Of a stretch of DNA of 64,000 nt, positions 25,703-34,424 are shown one piece after another. Made by a program: the position numbers and the translations under genes. Under the pieces are notes generated by a model. The model was not told the DNA's origin. It worked only from the letters and a program-made list of their open reading frames with translations, and did not search any database. The stretch's first letter is position 1. The number at the start of each line of letters is the position of its first letter. The DNA comes from Mogibacterium sp. (GTDB taxonomy: Bacteria; Bacillota; Clostridia; Peptostreptococcales; Anaerovoracaceae): the NCBI GenBank assembly GCA_017512365.1, contig JAFWGQ010000010.1, positions 62,001-126,000 of the forward strand, written 5' to 3'.

Positions 25703-26908
25703 TCAGAAGACTTTTCCGGCTTTTGCGAACATTTCGACCGCATCCTTAAGAATATTACGGACAAGCCTGATACACTCCGGGTTCAGATTGGTATAGGTAT
25801 CATTGACGTTATGATAATAATCCTGAGGGGTGAAGGCGACTCCGCAGATCGCAGCTGCTTTTACCCCGATGGCCGAAAACGCCTCGGAATCGTTGGCACC
25901 GGGATAAAACTCCGCCATGGGTAAATCAAGTCCGTTTTTTATCGAAGAGAAATACAGAAGGTTGCAGACCTCCTCGCTGTTTGATTCGGTATAGTTGATA
26001 CCACGTGAGAAGATCCTCAGCTCTTTGACCGAGTGGATCGTGTCAGGGGCGATCACTATGGTGTTGAGTGAAAGCAGCTCCTCTACATTTTCTTCTGCGA
26101 AAGCAAGCGCCCCGCGCAGACCGCATTCCTCGGCGTCTGTTATCAGGCAGCAGACTTCAGTGTCGTCATAACGCATATCATTATCTGCCATTTCCTTCAG
26201 GAGGCTCATAGCAAGGTAGCAGCCTGTCAGGTTGTCATTTGCTCCGTCCACGACCGTCCGCCAATCTACAAAGAAGAGCAGCGGCGCATACAGAATCGAG
26301 TCCACGATCTCGATTCCCGCAAATACATGCAATGTCTTAGCCGAAAGAAAGTTCGCCAGGGCCAGATTGCAGAAAAGGAAATTGATGATCCAGAACAGTA
26401 GACCGGATATGATGCAGGTAAGGATCAAAACGAGTGGAAAATGCTTAAGAAGCGGCATTTCCCAGGCGGCATCCGAATGGCCGCACAGGATGATACGCCG
26501 CTTGGGAGTGTTTTTAGCCCGACGGATCATATAGAGGTTCTGCCCTGTCCGTTTTGGATACAGCCTGTCAGTAAAAGGTCTGAACAGTATATATTCCACG
26601 ACGATTATTACCATCGCGGTTACAGTAACGGCCAGTGATACGATATATGGCCATAGTTCTCCGGAATATACACCGCTGAGGAACAAAGCGCACGCTGCAA
26701 GGCTGAGAAAAGCATAGAGCGGTATCGATCCTATGAATGCGTGCGGATGAACTTCAAACTGCTGAGTTCTCATCTCATCAACGCAGTCCTTCATGGCCTC
26801 GGACATTTCCGCCTGAGCTGTTTTTACCGATTCGCATCCTGCGGAGCGCCGTTTGTGATTTTTGCAAATAGATTCTATTCCGTCAGTTATATATTTAATG
26901 TAGTCCAT
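25703..26908 (-). CDS. Membrane-bound M28-family peptidase
   Basis: A 401-residue protein. Two membrane spans near 60-105 and two more around 155-210 interrupt or precede a zinc aminopeptidase domain with all expected ligands: H in ILCGHSDAAWE, D in VVDGANDNLTG, the EE pair in TDAEECGLRG, D in IAPDTIH and the last H in DYYHNVNDT. It thus looks active, with an unusual membrane anchoring in the middle of the domain region. The start at 26908 follows AGGATGG. It forms a two-gene operon with the membrane protein upstream (11-nt gap). Confidence 0.85.
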   Translation of the reverse strand: MDYIKYITDGIESICKNHKRRSAGCESVKTAQAEMSEAMKDCVDEMRTQQFEVHPHAFIGSIPLYAFLSLAACALFLSGVYSGELWPYIVSLAVTVTAMVIIVVEYILFRPFTDRLYPKRTGQNLYMIRRAKNTPKRRIILCGHSDAAWEMPLLKHFPLVLILTCIISGLLFWIINFLFCNLALANFLSAKTLHVFAGIEIVDSILYAPLLFFVDWRTVVDGANDNLTGCYLAMSLLKEMADNDMRYDDTEVCCLITDAEECGLRGALAFAEENVEELLSLNTIVIAPDTIHSVKELRIFSRGINYTESNSEEVCNLLYFSSIKNGLDLPMAEFYPGANDSEAFSAIGVKAAAICGVAFTPQDYYHNVNDTYTNLNPECIRLVRNILKDAVEMFAKAGKVF

Positions 26909-26919
26909 ATTCTGCCATC

Positions 26920-27615
26920 CTATTCTCTCGTATTCTGGAACTGCCGGTACTGTTCCAGGATGTTTTTGCGAAAGCTGTGGGTAATGATACACGCCACGAC
27001 TGCAACGATGATCACAAATGATATTGCCGGCAAAAAAACGGCCAGCAGTTCATTGACTTTTGTACCGGCTGCGTCGATGATCTCCGGTCTGAGAGCCTCT
27101 TCCAGTGTCGTATCGATTTTAACAACAGATCCGGGAGTCACTCTGATGACATTCAGGTCATAATATGTGAGAAATGAAGTCAGCAGCAGAGGGACAAATG
27201 AACCCATGACTGTAATGACAGATAAAAACACCGAATAGAACAGTGAACAGTATTGTACGCTGAGCAGAATGGGTAAAATAAAGAGAATGCTCCCGCTGAC
27301 ACCCATTGTGGACGTGGTGGCAATGGCGGATACGACGAAACTTATCCCAAGCACCCATTTGAGCATATCATCGGAGCCGTCTTTTTCTTTGACGACTGCC
27401 AGTTCCACTATGGAAACGATCAGCATCACCCCGGAAAAGATCAAAAAGGTTTTTGTCGCACGGAGTTCGGGTACTTTGAAATACAGGAGCACAGATAACG
27501 CTGTCAAAAACACTTCAAGACAGACGAACAGGTATGCGCTTACATAGTTTGATGAACGATCAATGGCACCAAACAAGCCGAACTTACCTTTATGCATCAT
27601 TGAAGTTGAAATCAA
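26920..27615 (-). CDS. Membrane protein of unknown function (sensor-like N-terminus without output domain)
   Basis: A 231-residue protein with six spans, an extracytoplasmic loop between spans five and six (about residues 150-190) and a short basic cytoplasmic end (RKNILEQYRQFQNTRE). The layout recalls the membrane half of receptor proteins cut off just where an output domain would start. The start is a TTG with GGGGG nine bases upstream; an ATG pair 15 nt downstream is possible but too far from that site. Low GC like the neighbouring toxin-antitoxin genes. Confidence 0.65.
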   Translation of the reverse strand: MISTSMMHKGKFGLFGAIDRSSNYVSAYLFVCLEVFLTALSVLLYFKVPELRATKTFLIFSGVMLIVSIVELAVVKEKDGSDDMLKWVLGISFVVSAIATTSTMGVSGSILFILPILLSVQYCSLFYSVFLSVITVMGSFVPLLLTSFLTYYDLNVIRVTPGSVVKIDTTLEEALRPEIIDAAGTKVNELLAVFLPAISFVIIVAVVACIITHSFRKNILEQYRQFQNTRE

Positions 27616-27643
27616 AACAATGATCCCCCTTTCATATTACATC

Positions 27644-27666
27644 ATTAGAATCATTGAAATTCTAAT
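27644..27666. promoter_or_regulatory. Palindrome upstream of the membrane-protein/M28 operon
   Basis: ATTAGAAT (27644-27651) and ATTCTAAT (27659-27666) are perfect inverted arms around 7 nt, located 29 nt before the TTG start on the minus strand. Candidate operator. The rest of 27616-27757 is AT-rich with nothing else recognisable. Confidence 0.4.
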
Positions 27667-27757
27667 ACCTGCGTTCAGCAACTGTCAATTGTTTCTATGC
27701 CCGTATTTCAATAGGTTTGCGGGATCATATACTCAAATGGATCATTCTGACAGAGTG

Positions 27758-27791
27758 AAAAAAAGACATGCAGATCATGTCGATCCTGCAT
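27758..27791 (-). terminator. Minus-strand terminator downstream of tRNA-Val
   Basis: On the minus strand ATGCA plus GATC pairs with GATC plus TGCAT (one bulged G), then GTC and seven T (plus-strand A run 27758-27764). It lies 128 nt beyond the tRNA 3' end. Confidence 0.65.
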
Positions 27792-27858
27792 ATCTGACGG
27801 CTCGTGCGCATCTGCTCTGACGGCGCTGTCGCTTGTCACTCGCAGGCGCACTGCATAA

Positions 27859-27915
27859 AGGAACTCCCGGCACCTCTGACTTCGTTTTCACTCATCGATC
27901 GGCGGGGGAGTTCCT
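27859..27915. repeat. Long-loop inverted repeat next to tRNA-Val
   Basis: AGGAACTCCC (27859-27868) and GGGAGTTCCT (27906-27915) are perfect 10-nt arms around 37 nt, ending 3 nt from the tRNA CCA. There is no T tract. It may help 3' processing or be part of a decayed element. Confidence 0.5.
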
Positions 27916-27918
27916 CTG

Positions 27919-27994
27919 TGGTGGTCTGTGCGAGGCTCGAACTCACGACATCATGGTTGTGACCCATGCGCTCTCCCAACTGAGCTAACAGACC
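27919..27994 (-). tRNA. tRNA-Val (anticodon CAC)
   Basis: Complete cloverleaf on the minus strand: acceptor GGTCTGT / ACAGACC, D arm beginning TAGCTCAGTTGGGAGAGC, anticodon arm CATGG-GTCACAA-CCATG giving CAC, T arm with GTTCGAGCC, discriminator A and encoded CCA (plus-strand TGG 27919-27921). The anticodon arm is palindromic, so read on the other strand the loop would show GTG (His), but only the minus strand has tRNA arms. Hairpin GTGCGC/GCGCAC (28001-28020) lies just before the 5' end. Confidence 0.92.
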
Positions 27995-28068
27995 TTATAT
28001 GTGCGCTTCTTAACGCGCACGACTATTGTAACGCTTTTTGCATCAAAAATATATAGTAAATTTAAAAA

Positions 28069-28106
28069 TCTGTGCAAGGCTCGAACTCCCGGCATCATGG
28101 TCGTGA
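28069..28106 (-). pseudogene. 3'-half fragment of tRNA-Val
   Basis: These 38 nt align with 27925-27962 (acceptor 3' side through T arm and into the anticodon arm) with five differences, in the same orientation. The D arm, 5' acceptor and CCA are missing. It overlaps the end of rqcH: the last codons S-R-P and the TGA stop (28095-28097) are read from it. Confidence 0.85.
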
Positions 28107-29807
28107 GGGGAGCTTCGGGGTGACGTAGACTGTGCGGTTGTGCGTGAATATCACCATGCCCGGCTTTGAACCGTTCGGCTTCTTTACATATCTTACAGGC
28201 ACGTAGTCAACGGGAACATTGTCGCTGCCGCCCGCTTTGCTGTGATACGCCGCGATGGACGCCGCCTCGTATATCAGATCCGCGGACAGATCATCCACAT
28301 TGCGGCCGTCCCCGAGCCTCACGATGACATGCGATCCCGGGATGTCCTTCGTATGCATCCATACATCGGTCTTGGACGCGAACTTCATAGTGAGCCAGTC
28401 GTTTTCAAGGTTGTTCCTTCCGACAAGGACCTCTGTGCCGTCGCTGAGGACATATCTGTACGGCTCGGGCTTCGCTGCCCTGCGCTTCCTCTGCGATGCC
28501 TTCTGGCGCCTCCTGACATATCCGGTCTGCTCGAGCTCGTCCCTGATCGATTCGAGAAGGGGAACGCTGTCCGCCGATTCTAAGTTCTGCACGACGGACT
28601 CGAGGTACTCTATGTCCCTGTCGTTGTCTTCGAGCTGGGCCTGCTTCTCGTGTATCGCAGTCCTGGCTTTAGAATACTTCTTGAAATACCTCTGGGCGTT
28701 GGCCGAGGCGTTGGTCTTCTCATCGAGCGGGATGGTGATGAGACTGCCGTCATAGTAATTCGTGACGGTCACGCTCTTGGCGCCCGGTTCTACCATGTGG
28801 ATGTTCGCTGTAAGAAGTTCTCCGTAGAGCCTGTATTTATCCGAATTCTCCGCGTTCAGAAGATCCTCGGAGAGCTTCTTTTTCTTGAGCATGGCCTTGT
28901 CGAGAGCTGCCTGAGCCGACTTCAGAAGCGGCATCGACTTCTGGCGAACGAGGTTCGATGACTCGCGATTCGAGTAATAGTAGTCGATGCATCCGGATAC
29001 CGTGTCGAAAAAGACCGTGTCGAGATCCTCGTACTCCTCAAGATCGCAGATGTGGAACTCACGCGGAGTCCCTTCGCTGTCGATATATACTCGGGGCCTG
29101 CATGTGCCGTCGCCGACCGATCCGACTATCTCGATGAGCCGCTTTGCCGGAGCTCCCGAGATGAGAGATGCGTCTTCGCCTTTGCAATAGCGCAGCATCT
29201 CGCGGCTGACGGCAGGGGATATCCCGCTGACCCTGGCCATGATGGCGCGGTCGCCGCACGGCAGTCCGGTGAGAGGTCCGACCTCTCTGAACGGTATCTT
29301 GTCCTGGGCCGGAGGGTACTGATAGATGACGCCCGGCAGAAGCTGGCGGTATCTGTTGACGTCTATGGATATGCGCTTGATCGAGTCTATGATCTTGCCC
29401 GTCTCGAGGTCGACCAGCACGATATTGCTGTGCTTTGACATGATCTCGATTATGAGCCGTCTGCAGACAGAAAAGCCCATCTCGTTCTGGGCCTCGATAT
29501 CTATCTCGATGATGCGCTCGGAATCCCTCTGCCTTACCTCCGTGATGCGGCCTCCCTGCAGATGCTTTCTGAGCAGCATGCAGAAGGTAGGCGGCTGATC
29601 CGGATTGGTATAACTGCCTTCAGTGAGGCAGACTCTCGCAGACTGGCTGCCTGCCGACATGAAAAGGCGCACATTGCCTCGTTGAGTGTGGATGTGCACC
29701 AGAAGATCATCGGGACCCGGCTGATAGATCTTTTCGATCTTGCCGGGAACGATCCTTTCATTCAGTTCTTTTGCTTCCGCATAGGTGATTATGCCGTCGT
29801 AAGCCAT
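28095..29807 (-). CDS. rqcH: RqcH/NFACT ribosome quality-control factor
   Basis: A 570-residue protein of the Rqc2/NEMF/FbpA family, which binds the obstructed 50S subunit and adds alanine tails to stalled chains. The N-terminal NFACT-N region starts MAYDGIITYAEAKELNERIV, a coiled coil lies around 290-420, and the NFACT-R domain is near 450-565 (LVGRNNLENDWLTMKFA, DVWMHTKDIPGSHVIVR). Homologues usually end in VYVTPDEELVEKLR; this one ends VYVTPKLPSRP because its tail reads into the tRNA fragment. The changed tail is short and probably tolerated. The upstream DUF4914 gene ends 9 nt before its start. Confidence 0.93.
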   Translation of the reverse strand: MAYDGIITYAEAKELNERIVPGKIEKIYQPGPDDLLVHIHTQRGNVRLFMSAGSQSARVCLTEGSYTNPDQPPTFCMLLRKHLQGGRITEVRQRDSERIIEIDIEAQNEMGFSVCRRLIIEIMSKHSNIVLVDLETGKIIDSIKRISIDVNRYRQLLPGVIYQYPPAQDKIPFREVGPLTGLPCGDRAIMARVSGISPAVSREMLRYCKGEDASLISGAPAKRLIEIVGSVGDGTCRPRVYIDSEGTPREFHICDLEEYEDLDTVFFDTVSGCIDYYYSNRESSNLVRQKSMPLLKSAQAALDKAMLKKKKLSEDLLNAENSDKYRLYGELLTANIHMVEPGAKSVTVTNYYDGSLITIPLDEKTNASANAQRYFKKYSKARTAIHEKQAQLEDNDRDIEYLESVVQNLESADSVPLLESIRDELEQTGYVRRRQKASQRKRRAAKPEPYRYVLSDGTEVLVGRNNLENDWLTMKFASKTDVWMHTKDIPGSHVIVRLGDGRNVDDLSADLIYEAASIAAYHSKAGGSDNVPVDYVPVRYVKKPNGSKPGMVIFTHNRTVYVTPKLPSRP

Positions 29808-29816
29808 CTTGCCCCG

Positions 29817-31739
29817 CTATTCTTTTGAGTGACCGTGACTTCCCTTGATGCTGTTTATCGGAGTCAGTCTGAGATACTCGGAGAGAGGTGCGTCGTTCAG
29901 GCACAGCTCGATTATCTCTCTGCCCAGCGGATCGAGCTCAGGCACGAGGAACTGCTGAAGCTCCTGCTTGAAGAAGTCCGTGAGTATCTTTGCGCAGACA
30001 TCGTAGCCTTCTTCACCCATCCTGACCTGCAGCTCAGGCCTCAGGAAGTTGATCCTGATGTACTGGCCGTCTATCTTCATCTCGTCAAGAGAGTATCCGA
30101 AGAGAGGGCAGCGCGCCTCCACGAGGTGCTTTGCCATGACAGTACAGCTGCGGCGCGCGAGGTATTCGCGGGTGATCCACTCGGCCTTGAAGCCAACCTT
30201 GTACGCTCCGATGTACTGGTTCGGAATGAGTATGTTGAGAGTGTTCGGCGTGTCCACGATCTGATGCAGGAGCATGTTGGCCTGCGTGACCTTCTCGCCT
30301 GTAGCGAACGGCCAGTATGAGCCGACACCCTCGGCCGCAAGACCGCTTCCGGCATTGCTGTCCGCTATCGAAGGGTTTTTGAAGCCGCGGGGCGAAACGA
30401 GTCTCCACAGCCAGGCCAGGGCAGGAGGGACTATCTGTACGAAGCCCATTATGCCGTAGTCAGGCTCTTCTGCGGTGCTCGGAGGCATCCTCACGCCGAA
30501 TGAACGCACGTCGACCTCGAGCGGCTCGTCTGCCGGGATGATGTTGTCGATCATTCCGCGCGGGATGATGACGCGCGGATTGGTGCACGGCTTGCCGCTG
30601 GATTCCATCGTGTGCTCCCAGATGAGGCAGGTCGCGCCCGGTGTGCCGTCGATATTGAAGAATTCGAGCGGCTCGTCCGGATGTATGCTGATCCTCTCGT
30701 AGAGAGGGATGTTGCCGTAGTACTTGTCTCCGTCGACCCTGAGGAACCAGCCGCTCTCGGCATCGGCTATGACCAGCCTGCCGGAGCTGTTCTGCATGTC
30801 CCTGTGGGCCATCACCATGTCGTCGGCGATAGGGAATATGTCGCAGGTGTCGCCTATGTTGAGGTGGAATTCCTCGCCTGTGAACTTGTCTTTGGCCACC
30901 AGCACGCGGTTGTCGGCTTCGCGTCTGATCTCCTCGAGCATCTCGCTCTTGCCGCCGCCGGACGCGCCCTCGTGCATGAAGACGAATTCGTTCTCATACG
31001 GGGTCTGCAGCATCGCAGCCGAAGCGTGGTTGGTGATCCAGCCTTCGCGCTCTCCGATATCCAGAAGTATGGAGAAGACTCCCTTTTTGGCGCTCGGTCC
31101 CGGATAGAGATTGTACGAGAACACCTCATGCAGCTCCTCGCTGCGGCAGTGGACGACGGCCTGCTTTCCGCCGAAGTGCGTGTGCCTGAAAGGAGGCGCC
31201 ACATATATGATCGAGCGCGGGGTGTATCCGTCTTCGATCTCCTGTATGCTTTCAAATTCCTGTATGTTCGAAAGAGCGTATGCGAAAAATGCGGCATTCG
31301 CAGGGCATACGACGAGGCATGAGTACGAATGCGCCTTGCCGCCTATGCCTGCCGGCATGACGATGAGGCTCTGTTCGGAAAACCAGCTCATGGTGGCGGC
31401 TCTCAGGTCGCCGAACTCCATGCCCCAGGAATCCCTGAAGCGCGGTTTGTCGGTAGGAAGCTCGTCCCCGATGTACATGCAGTGAGGGTCGCGTCTTCTC
31501 ATATATTCGTCAGAGAAATTCACGGAGGCACCGTTCTTGCAGCGCACTACCTCAGCTTCCTGTACGTAGCCGAGCCCCGGTATGGTATAGCCTACGATCT
31601 GAACGCTCCCCCCAGATGTGCCGAAGCAGAGCTCGTACAGCTCCTGCTTGGTCTCGGGGAACCAGATGTTTGGGCAGGCCGAAAGGGCAGCCTTCAGATC
31701 TTCGGGAAGATTCATTTTGTTCAACATTTCAGAGTTCAT
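29817..31739 (-). CDS. DUF4914-family P-loop protein (PEPCK-like kinase fold)
   Basis: A 640-residue soluble protein. A P-loop EGASGGGKSEML lies near residue 255, and the surrounding layout (SFGVRMPP, NPRVIIPRG) fits DUF4914, a family related in fold to phosphoenolpyruvate carboxykinase and HPr kinase. The substrate and role are unknown. It is full-length, has AAGGATACG before the ATG, and is probably transcribed with rqcH. Confidence 0.85.
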   Translation of the reverse strand: MNSEMLNKMNLPEDLKAALSACPNIWFPETKQELYELCFGTSGGSVQIVGYTIPGLGYVQEAEVVRCKNGASVNFSDEYMRRRDPHCMYIGDELPTDKPRFRDSWGMEFGDLRAATMSWFSEQSLIVMPAGIGGKAHSYSCLVVCPANAAFFAYALSNIQEFESIQEIEDGYTPRSIIYVAPPFRHTHFGGKQAVVHCRSEELHEVFSYNLYPGPSAKKGVFSILLDIGEREGWITNHASAAMLQTPYENEFVFMHEGASGGGKSEMLEEIRREADNRVLVAKDKFTGEEFHLNIGDTCDIFPIADDMVMAHRDMQNSSGRLVIADAESGWFLRVDGDKYYGNIPLYERISIHPDEPLEFFNIDGTPGATCLIWEHTMESSGKPCTNPRVIIPRGMIDNIIPADEPLEVDVRSFGVRMPPSTAEEPDYGIMGFVQIVPPALAWLWRLVSPRGFKNPSIADSNAGSGLAAEGVGSYWPFATGEKVTQANMLLHQIVDTPNTLNILIPNQYIGAYKVGFKAEWITREYLARRSCTVMAKHLVEARCPLFGYSLDEMKIDGQYIRINFLRPELQVRMGEEGYDVCAKILTDFFKQELQQFLVPELDPLGREIIELCLNDAPLSEYLRLTPINSIKGSHGHSKE

Positions 31740-31769
31740 TTATCGTATCCTTTTCGTTGATTTTAATTA

Positions 31770-31788
31770 GCGGGGCCATCGGCCCCGC
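31770..31788. terminator. GC hairpin between anti-sigma-like gene and DUF4914 gene
   Basis: GCGGGGCC and GGCCCCGC around ATC; a perfect 8-bp stem. On the minus strand it is followed by TAATTAAAATC, not a full T tract, so termination would be partial. Confidence 0.5.
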
Positions 31789-31828
31789 ATTCCGTATATT
31801 CTACTATTTTATGCAGTATAATGCAAAC

Positions 31829-33844
31829 CTATTCCGGCATGAAGCTCCCCGCGACTCCGTTCGCATCCAGCGCGTAGATCCAGTCTTCGATGAATACGCT
31901 CCTGAAGAGCTGCGTGGCTTCGATCTCGTGCTGATCCACCATGTCTATGCTGTCACCTGCCCTGAATACCAGGACTCCCGCCTGGTGAGGGTTATCGGCA
32001 GACGAGGTCTCAGTGCCGTATTCTTCACCGGATGTCTCCGGCTCTTCGGCATCCTCGATGACAACGATGTCGTCAGAAGAGTTTTCGTAGCTGTAGATGT
32101 CATATGGTATCGCATACCATCCCTTTTCGGCATTGACGGTCAGCGCCTTGTGGTCGCTCTGGGCAAAGCTAGACATGTTTTCGAACTCTTTGCTGTCGAG
32201 GACCTTTGGCTCGGACGGATCGGAGATGTCGAAGAGGGCCAGCTTGAGCCCGCTGTCGTATTCTCCGCCGTAGCCGTTGTCGCCGGTGGCGTGGCCTATG
32301 CCGAGCAGCCTGCCTTCGCCGGCAGGTACAAGGAGGGTGGAGAAGCCGTCTATCTTGACTTCGCCCTCGATGCGCGGTCCTGCAGGGTCGGCGAGATCGA
32401 TCACGAAGAGCGGATCGATCGCTTCATAGGTTATGACATATGCCTTGCTTCCCATGAAGCGCACGGACTTTATGCTCTCGTTCCTGGCGAAGCCCGTGAG
32501 CTTGCCGGTCTCACGGAGCTCTTTGTCGAGCACGTACAGGTTGTTGACATCCATGCCGTTCCTGTCCGAGGTGGTGGCGATGCGGAAGTAGCCGTCCTGC
32601 TCGTCCATGGAGAACTGATTCACTATCGAGCCGCGGACCCTTGCGGTGTTGTCGAATCTTATGTCGAGCCCGTCAAAGCGCGTCCTTGCGATCCTCGTGT
32701 ATACGGCGCCCGTATCTTTGTCCCACTCGGAAGACGCTGAGTAAAGGGCGTGGTCGTTGCAGTAGATGTCGCTGCTCGCTCCGAACACGGCCTTTGTGGC
32801 CGTCTTTCCCTGACCGCCTGATGCGATGTCGACCGCGCTGAGCACTATGTACGAGGCGGACGAAGGCTCAGGCATGCAGCGGATGTCCGAAAGAGCGAGC
32901 TCTTCGCAGGCGTCGTACGGGCCGCACAGAGGCACGACACGTCCGCCTTTCCTGACGTAGTCGCTGGTAACAAGGTATACACAGTCACCGACCATGCGGC
33001 TCGACACTATGTCGCCGCTCTGGCGGAAGTCATACAGCATCTCAGGCCTGCTCCTGTCGCTGATGTCGTATACGACCACTCCGGAGCTGCCGCTGTCCTC
33101 ATCGTCACTGTAGATCCTGCCTACGGTCACGAGCCTGTCGCCGCTGAGGAAGATGTCCTCGATGTAGTTCTCTACGCCGTTGTTGCCTATGGCCGCGAGC
33201 TTTTTCGTACTGCCGTCCTCTGCCTCGAGTATAACTACCTCGCGGGCGGCATTGACATAGTAGATGTATCTGCCGTCGGTCTTGACTATATCCGCTTCAT
33301 CGACGCCGCCGACCTGAAGATACGTCTCGGAGTGTGATGCGTTCGACACGCTCTTTCCCGGCGCGGCGGCTTCGGAAGAGCTGTCGGCTGCAGCGGGCGC
33401 CTCGTTCATGACCACATCCGGAGCAGAGCCCGTCGTGTAGTCCTCGACCAAATCGTTTTTTCCGGCGAACAGCCTGTCGGACGGCGTTTCGTCGAGACTC
33501 CTGATCAGGTTCATTATCTCTCTTGTATTTCTGAATTCATACAGTTCGCCGCCGGACGCCGATGTGTCAGGCTCTCTGTCGATGAGCGGGCTCAGGGCAG
33601 CGATGCCGAATATGGCTATCATGGCAGCCGCGGCGACCGCGAGCACCTTCCTGTTCTCAGGGCGTATCCATGCGCGTTTTTCCGGCGCGGCCTTTCTGAA
33701 GTCCTTCTCCTCGGTCTCTTTCTTTTCAGGGGATGATCCGTCAGCCGCTTCAAGCATCCTGAGGATATTGTCCTCAGAGAGGCTCTCAGGCGCCCTGACA
33801 CCGTCATTATCGAATTTTTCTTTTATGTAATCTCTGTTGTCCAT
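31829..33844 (-). CDS. Beta-propeller membrane protein, probable anti-sigma partner
   Basis: A 671-residue protein starting at 33844 (GAGGAGAG before the ATG). Residues 1-65 are a charged cytoplasmic region, 67-86 a single membrane span, 90-180 a linker, and the rest an extracytoplasmic beta-propeller of the Beta_propel (PF09826-like) type: LQVGGVDEADIVKTDGRYIYY (quoted in part), VYDISDRSRPE, VRFMGSKAYVITY, LFDISDPSEPKVL. It lies 11 nt after an ECF sigma gene, so the short cytoplasmic part is inferred to hold the sigma factor. No classic zinc anti-sigma HxxxCxxC motif is seen in it. Confidence 0.82.
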   Translation of the reverse strand: MDNRDYIKEKFDNDGVRAPESLSEDNILRMLEAADGSSPEKKETEEKDFRKAAPEKRAWIRPENRKVLAVAAAAMIAIFGIAALSPLIDREPDTSASGGELYEFRNTREIMNLIRSLDETPSDRLFAGKNDLVEDYTTGSAPDVVMNEAPAAADSSSEAAAPGKSVSNASHSETYLQVGGVDEADIVKTDGRYIYYVNAAREVVILEAEDGSTKKLAAIGNNGVENYIEDIFLSGDRLVTVGRIYSDDEDSGSSGVVVYDISDRSRPEMLYDFRQSGDIVSSRMVGDCVYLVTSDYVRKGGRVVPLCGPYDACEELALSDIRCMPEPSSASYIVLSAVDIASGGQGKTATKAVFGASSDIYCNDHALYSASSEWDKDTGAVYTRIARTRFDGLDIRFDNTARVRGSIVNQFSMDEQDGYFRIATTSDRNGMDVNNLYVLDKELRETGKLTGFARNESIKSVRFMGSKAYVITYEAIDPLFVIDLADPAGPRIEGEVKIDGFSTLLVPAGEGRLLGIGHATGDNGYGGEYDSGLKLALFDISDPSEPKVLDSKEFENMSSFAQSDHKALTVNAEKGWYAIPYDIYSYENSSDDIVVIEDAEEPETSGEEYGTETSSADNPHQAGVLVFRAGDSIDMVDQHEIEATQLFRSVFIEDWIYALDANGVAGSFMPE

Positions 33845-33855
33845 CTGGTCTCTCC

Positions 33856-34365
33856 TCAGGATAAGAACTCCCGCATCTTTGCCAGGCTGCGCGACAGCTT
33901 TGATCTGACCGTTCCCGCCGGGAGGCCTGTCTGATCTGCTATCTCGCTGCTGTTCATACCGGCTATGACAGAAAGCAGCACGATCTCGCGCTCCTGATCG
34001 CTCAGTTTTGCCAGCGCCTCGTTCAGCTCGACCGCGAGGGAAGGGGATGAGCCTTCCGGCGTGAAGCCGCCTTCTCTTATGACCTGCCCGATGTTCTCGC
34101 GTGAACTGATCGCGTCCTTTATGCGCGACGCGCAGCAGTTCGACAGTATGCGGAATATCCACGAGCCGAACGCCCTGCTGCTTCTGAGGCTTCCGATGCT
34201 CTTCCAGGCCGCGAGAACGCATTCGCTCACGGCGTCTTCGGCTTCCTCCGGGCTGCCCAGTCTGTACAGGGCGTATCGGTAGAGCCTGTCCTTATATGAG
34301 CCGTACAGCTCTGCGAAGGCTTCTCTGCTGCCTGCTATTGCTTCATTGATAAGTCTTTCGTCCAT
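33856..34365 (-). CDS. ECF-type RNA polymerase sigma factor
   Basis: A 169-residue sigma-70 family protein with only regions 2 and 4. Region 2 holds YKDRLYRYALYRLGSPEEAEDAVSE (about 24-48, quoted as position) and SWIFRILSNCCASRIKD; region 4 holds LSDQEREIVLLSVIAGMNSSEIA and GLPAGTVRSKLSRSLAKMRE. It should direct transcription of a small regulon including its own operon. The beta-propeller membrane protein follows as likely regulator. Confidence 0.92.
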   Translation of the reverse strand: MDERLINEAIAGSREAFAELYGSYKDRLYRYALYRLGSPEEAEDAVSECVLAAWKSIGSLRSSRAFGSWIFRILSNCCASRIKDAISSRENIGQVIREGGFTPEGSSPSLAVELNEALAKLSDQEREIVLLSVIAGMNSSEIADQTGLPAGTVRSKLSRSLAKMREFLS

Positions 34366-34424
34366 GTCATGTCCTCAAACCGTTGAGAGTGATCACACTC
34401 TGTTCTTGAGAGCTCCTGTATATA

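Noticed and set aside
27919..27994. tRNA-His on the plus strand (anticodon loop would show GTG)
   Set aside because: The anticodon arm is palindromic, but D arm, T arm, discriminator and CCA are all in order only on the minus strand, giving Val(CAC).
27919..28106. Intact tRNA plus fragment as att sites of a resident integrative element
   Set aside because: Only 74 nt lie between them, with no integrase or cargo, so at most it is a scar; a tandem tRNA duplication explains it more simply.
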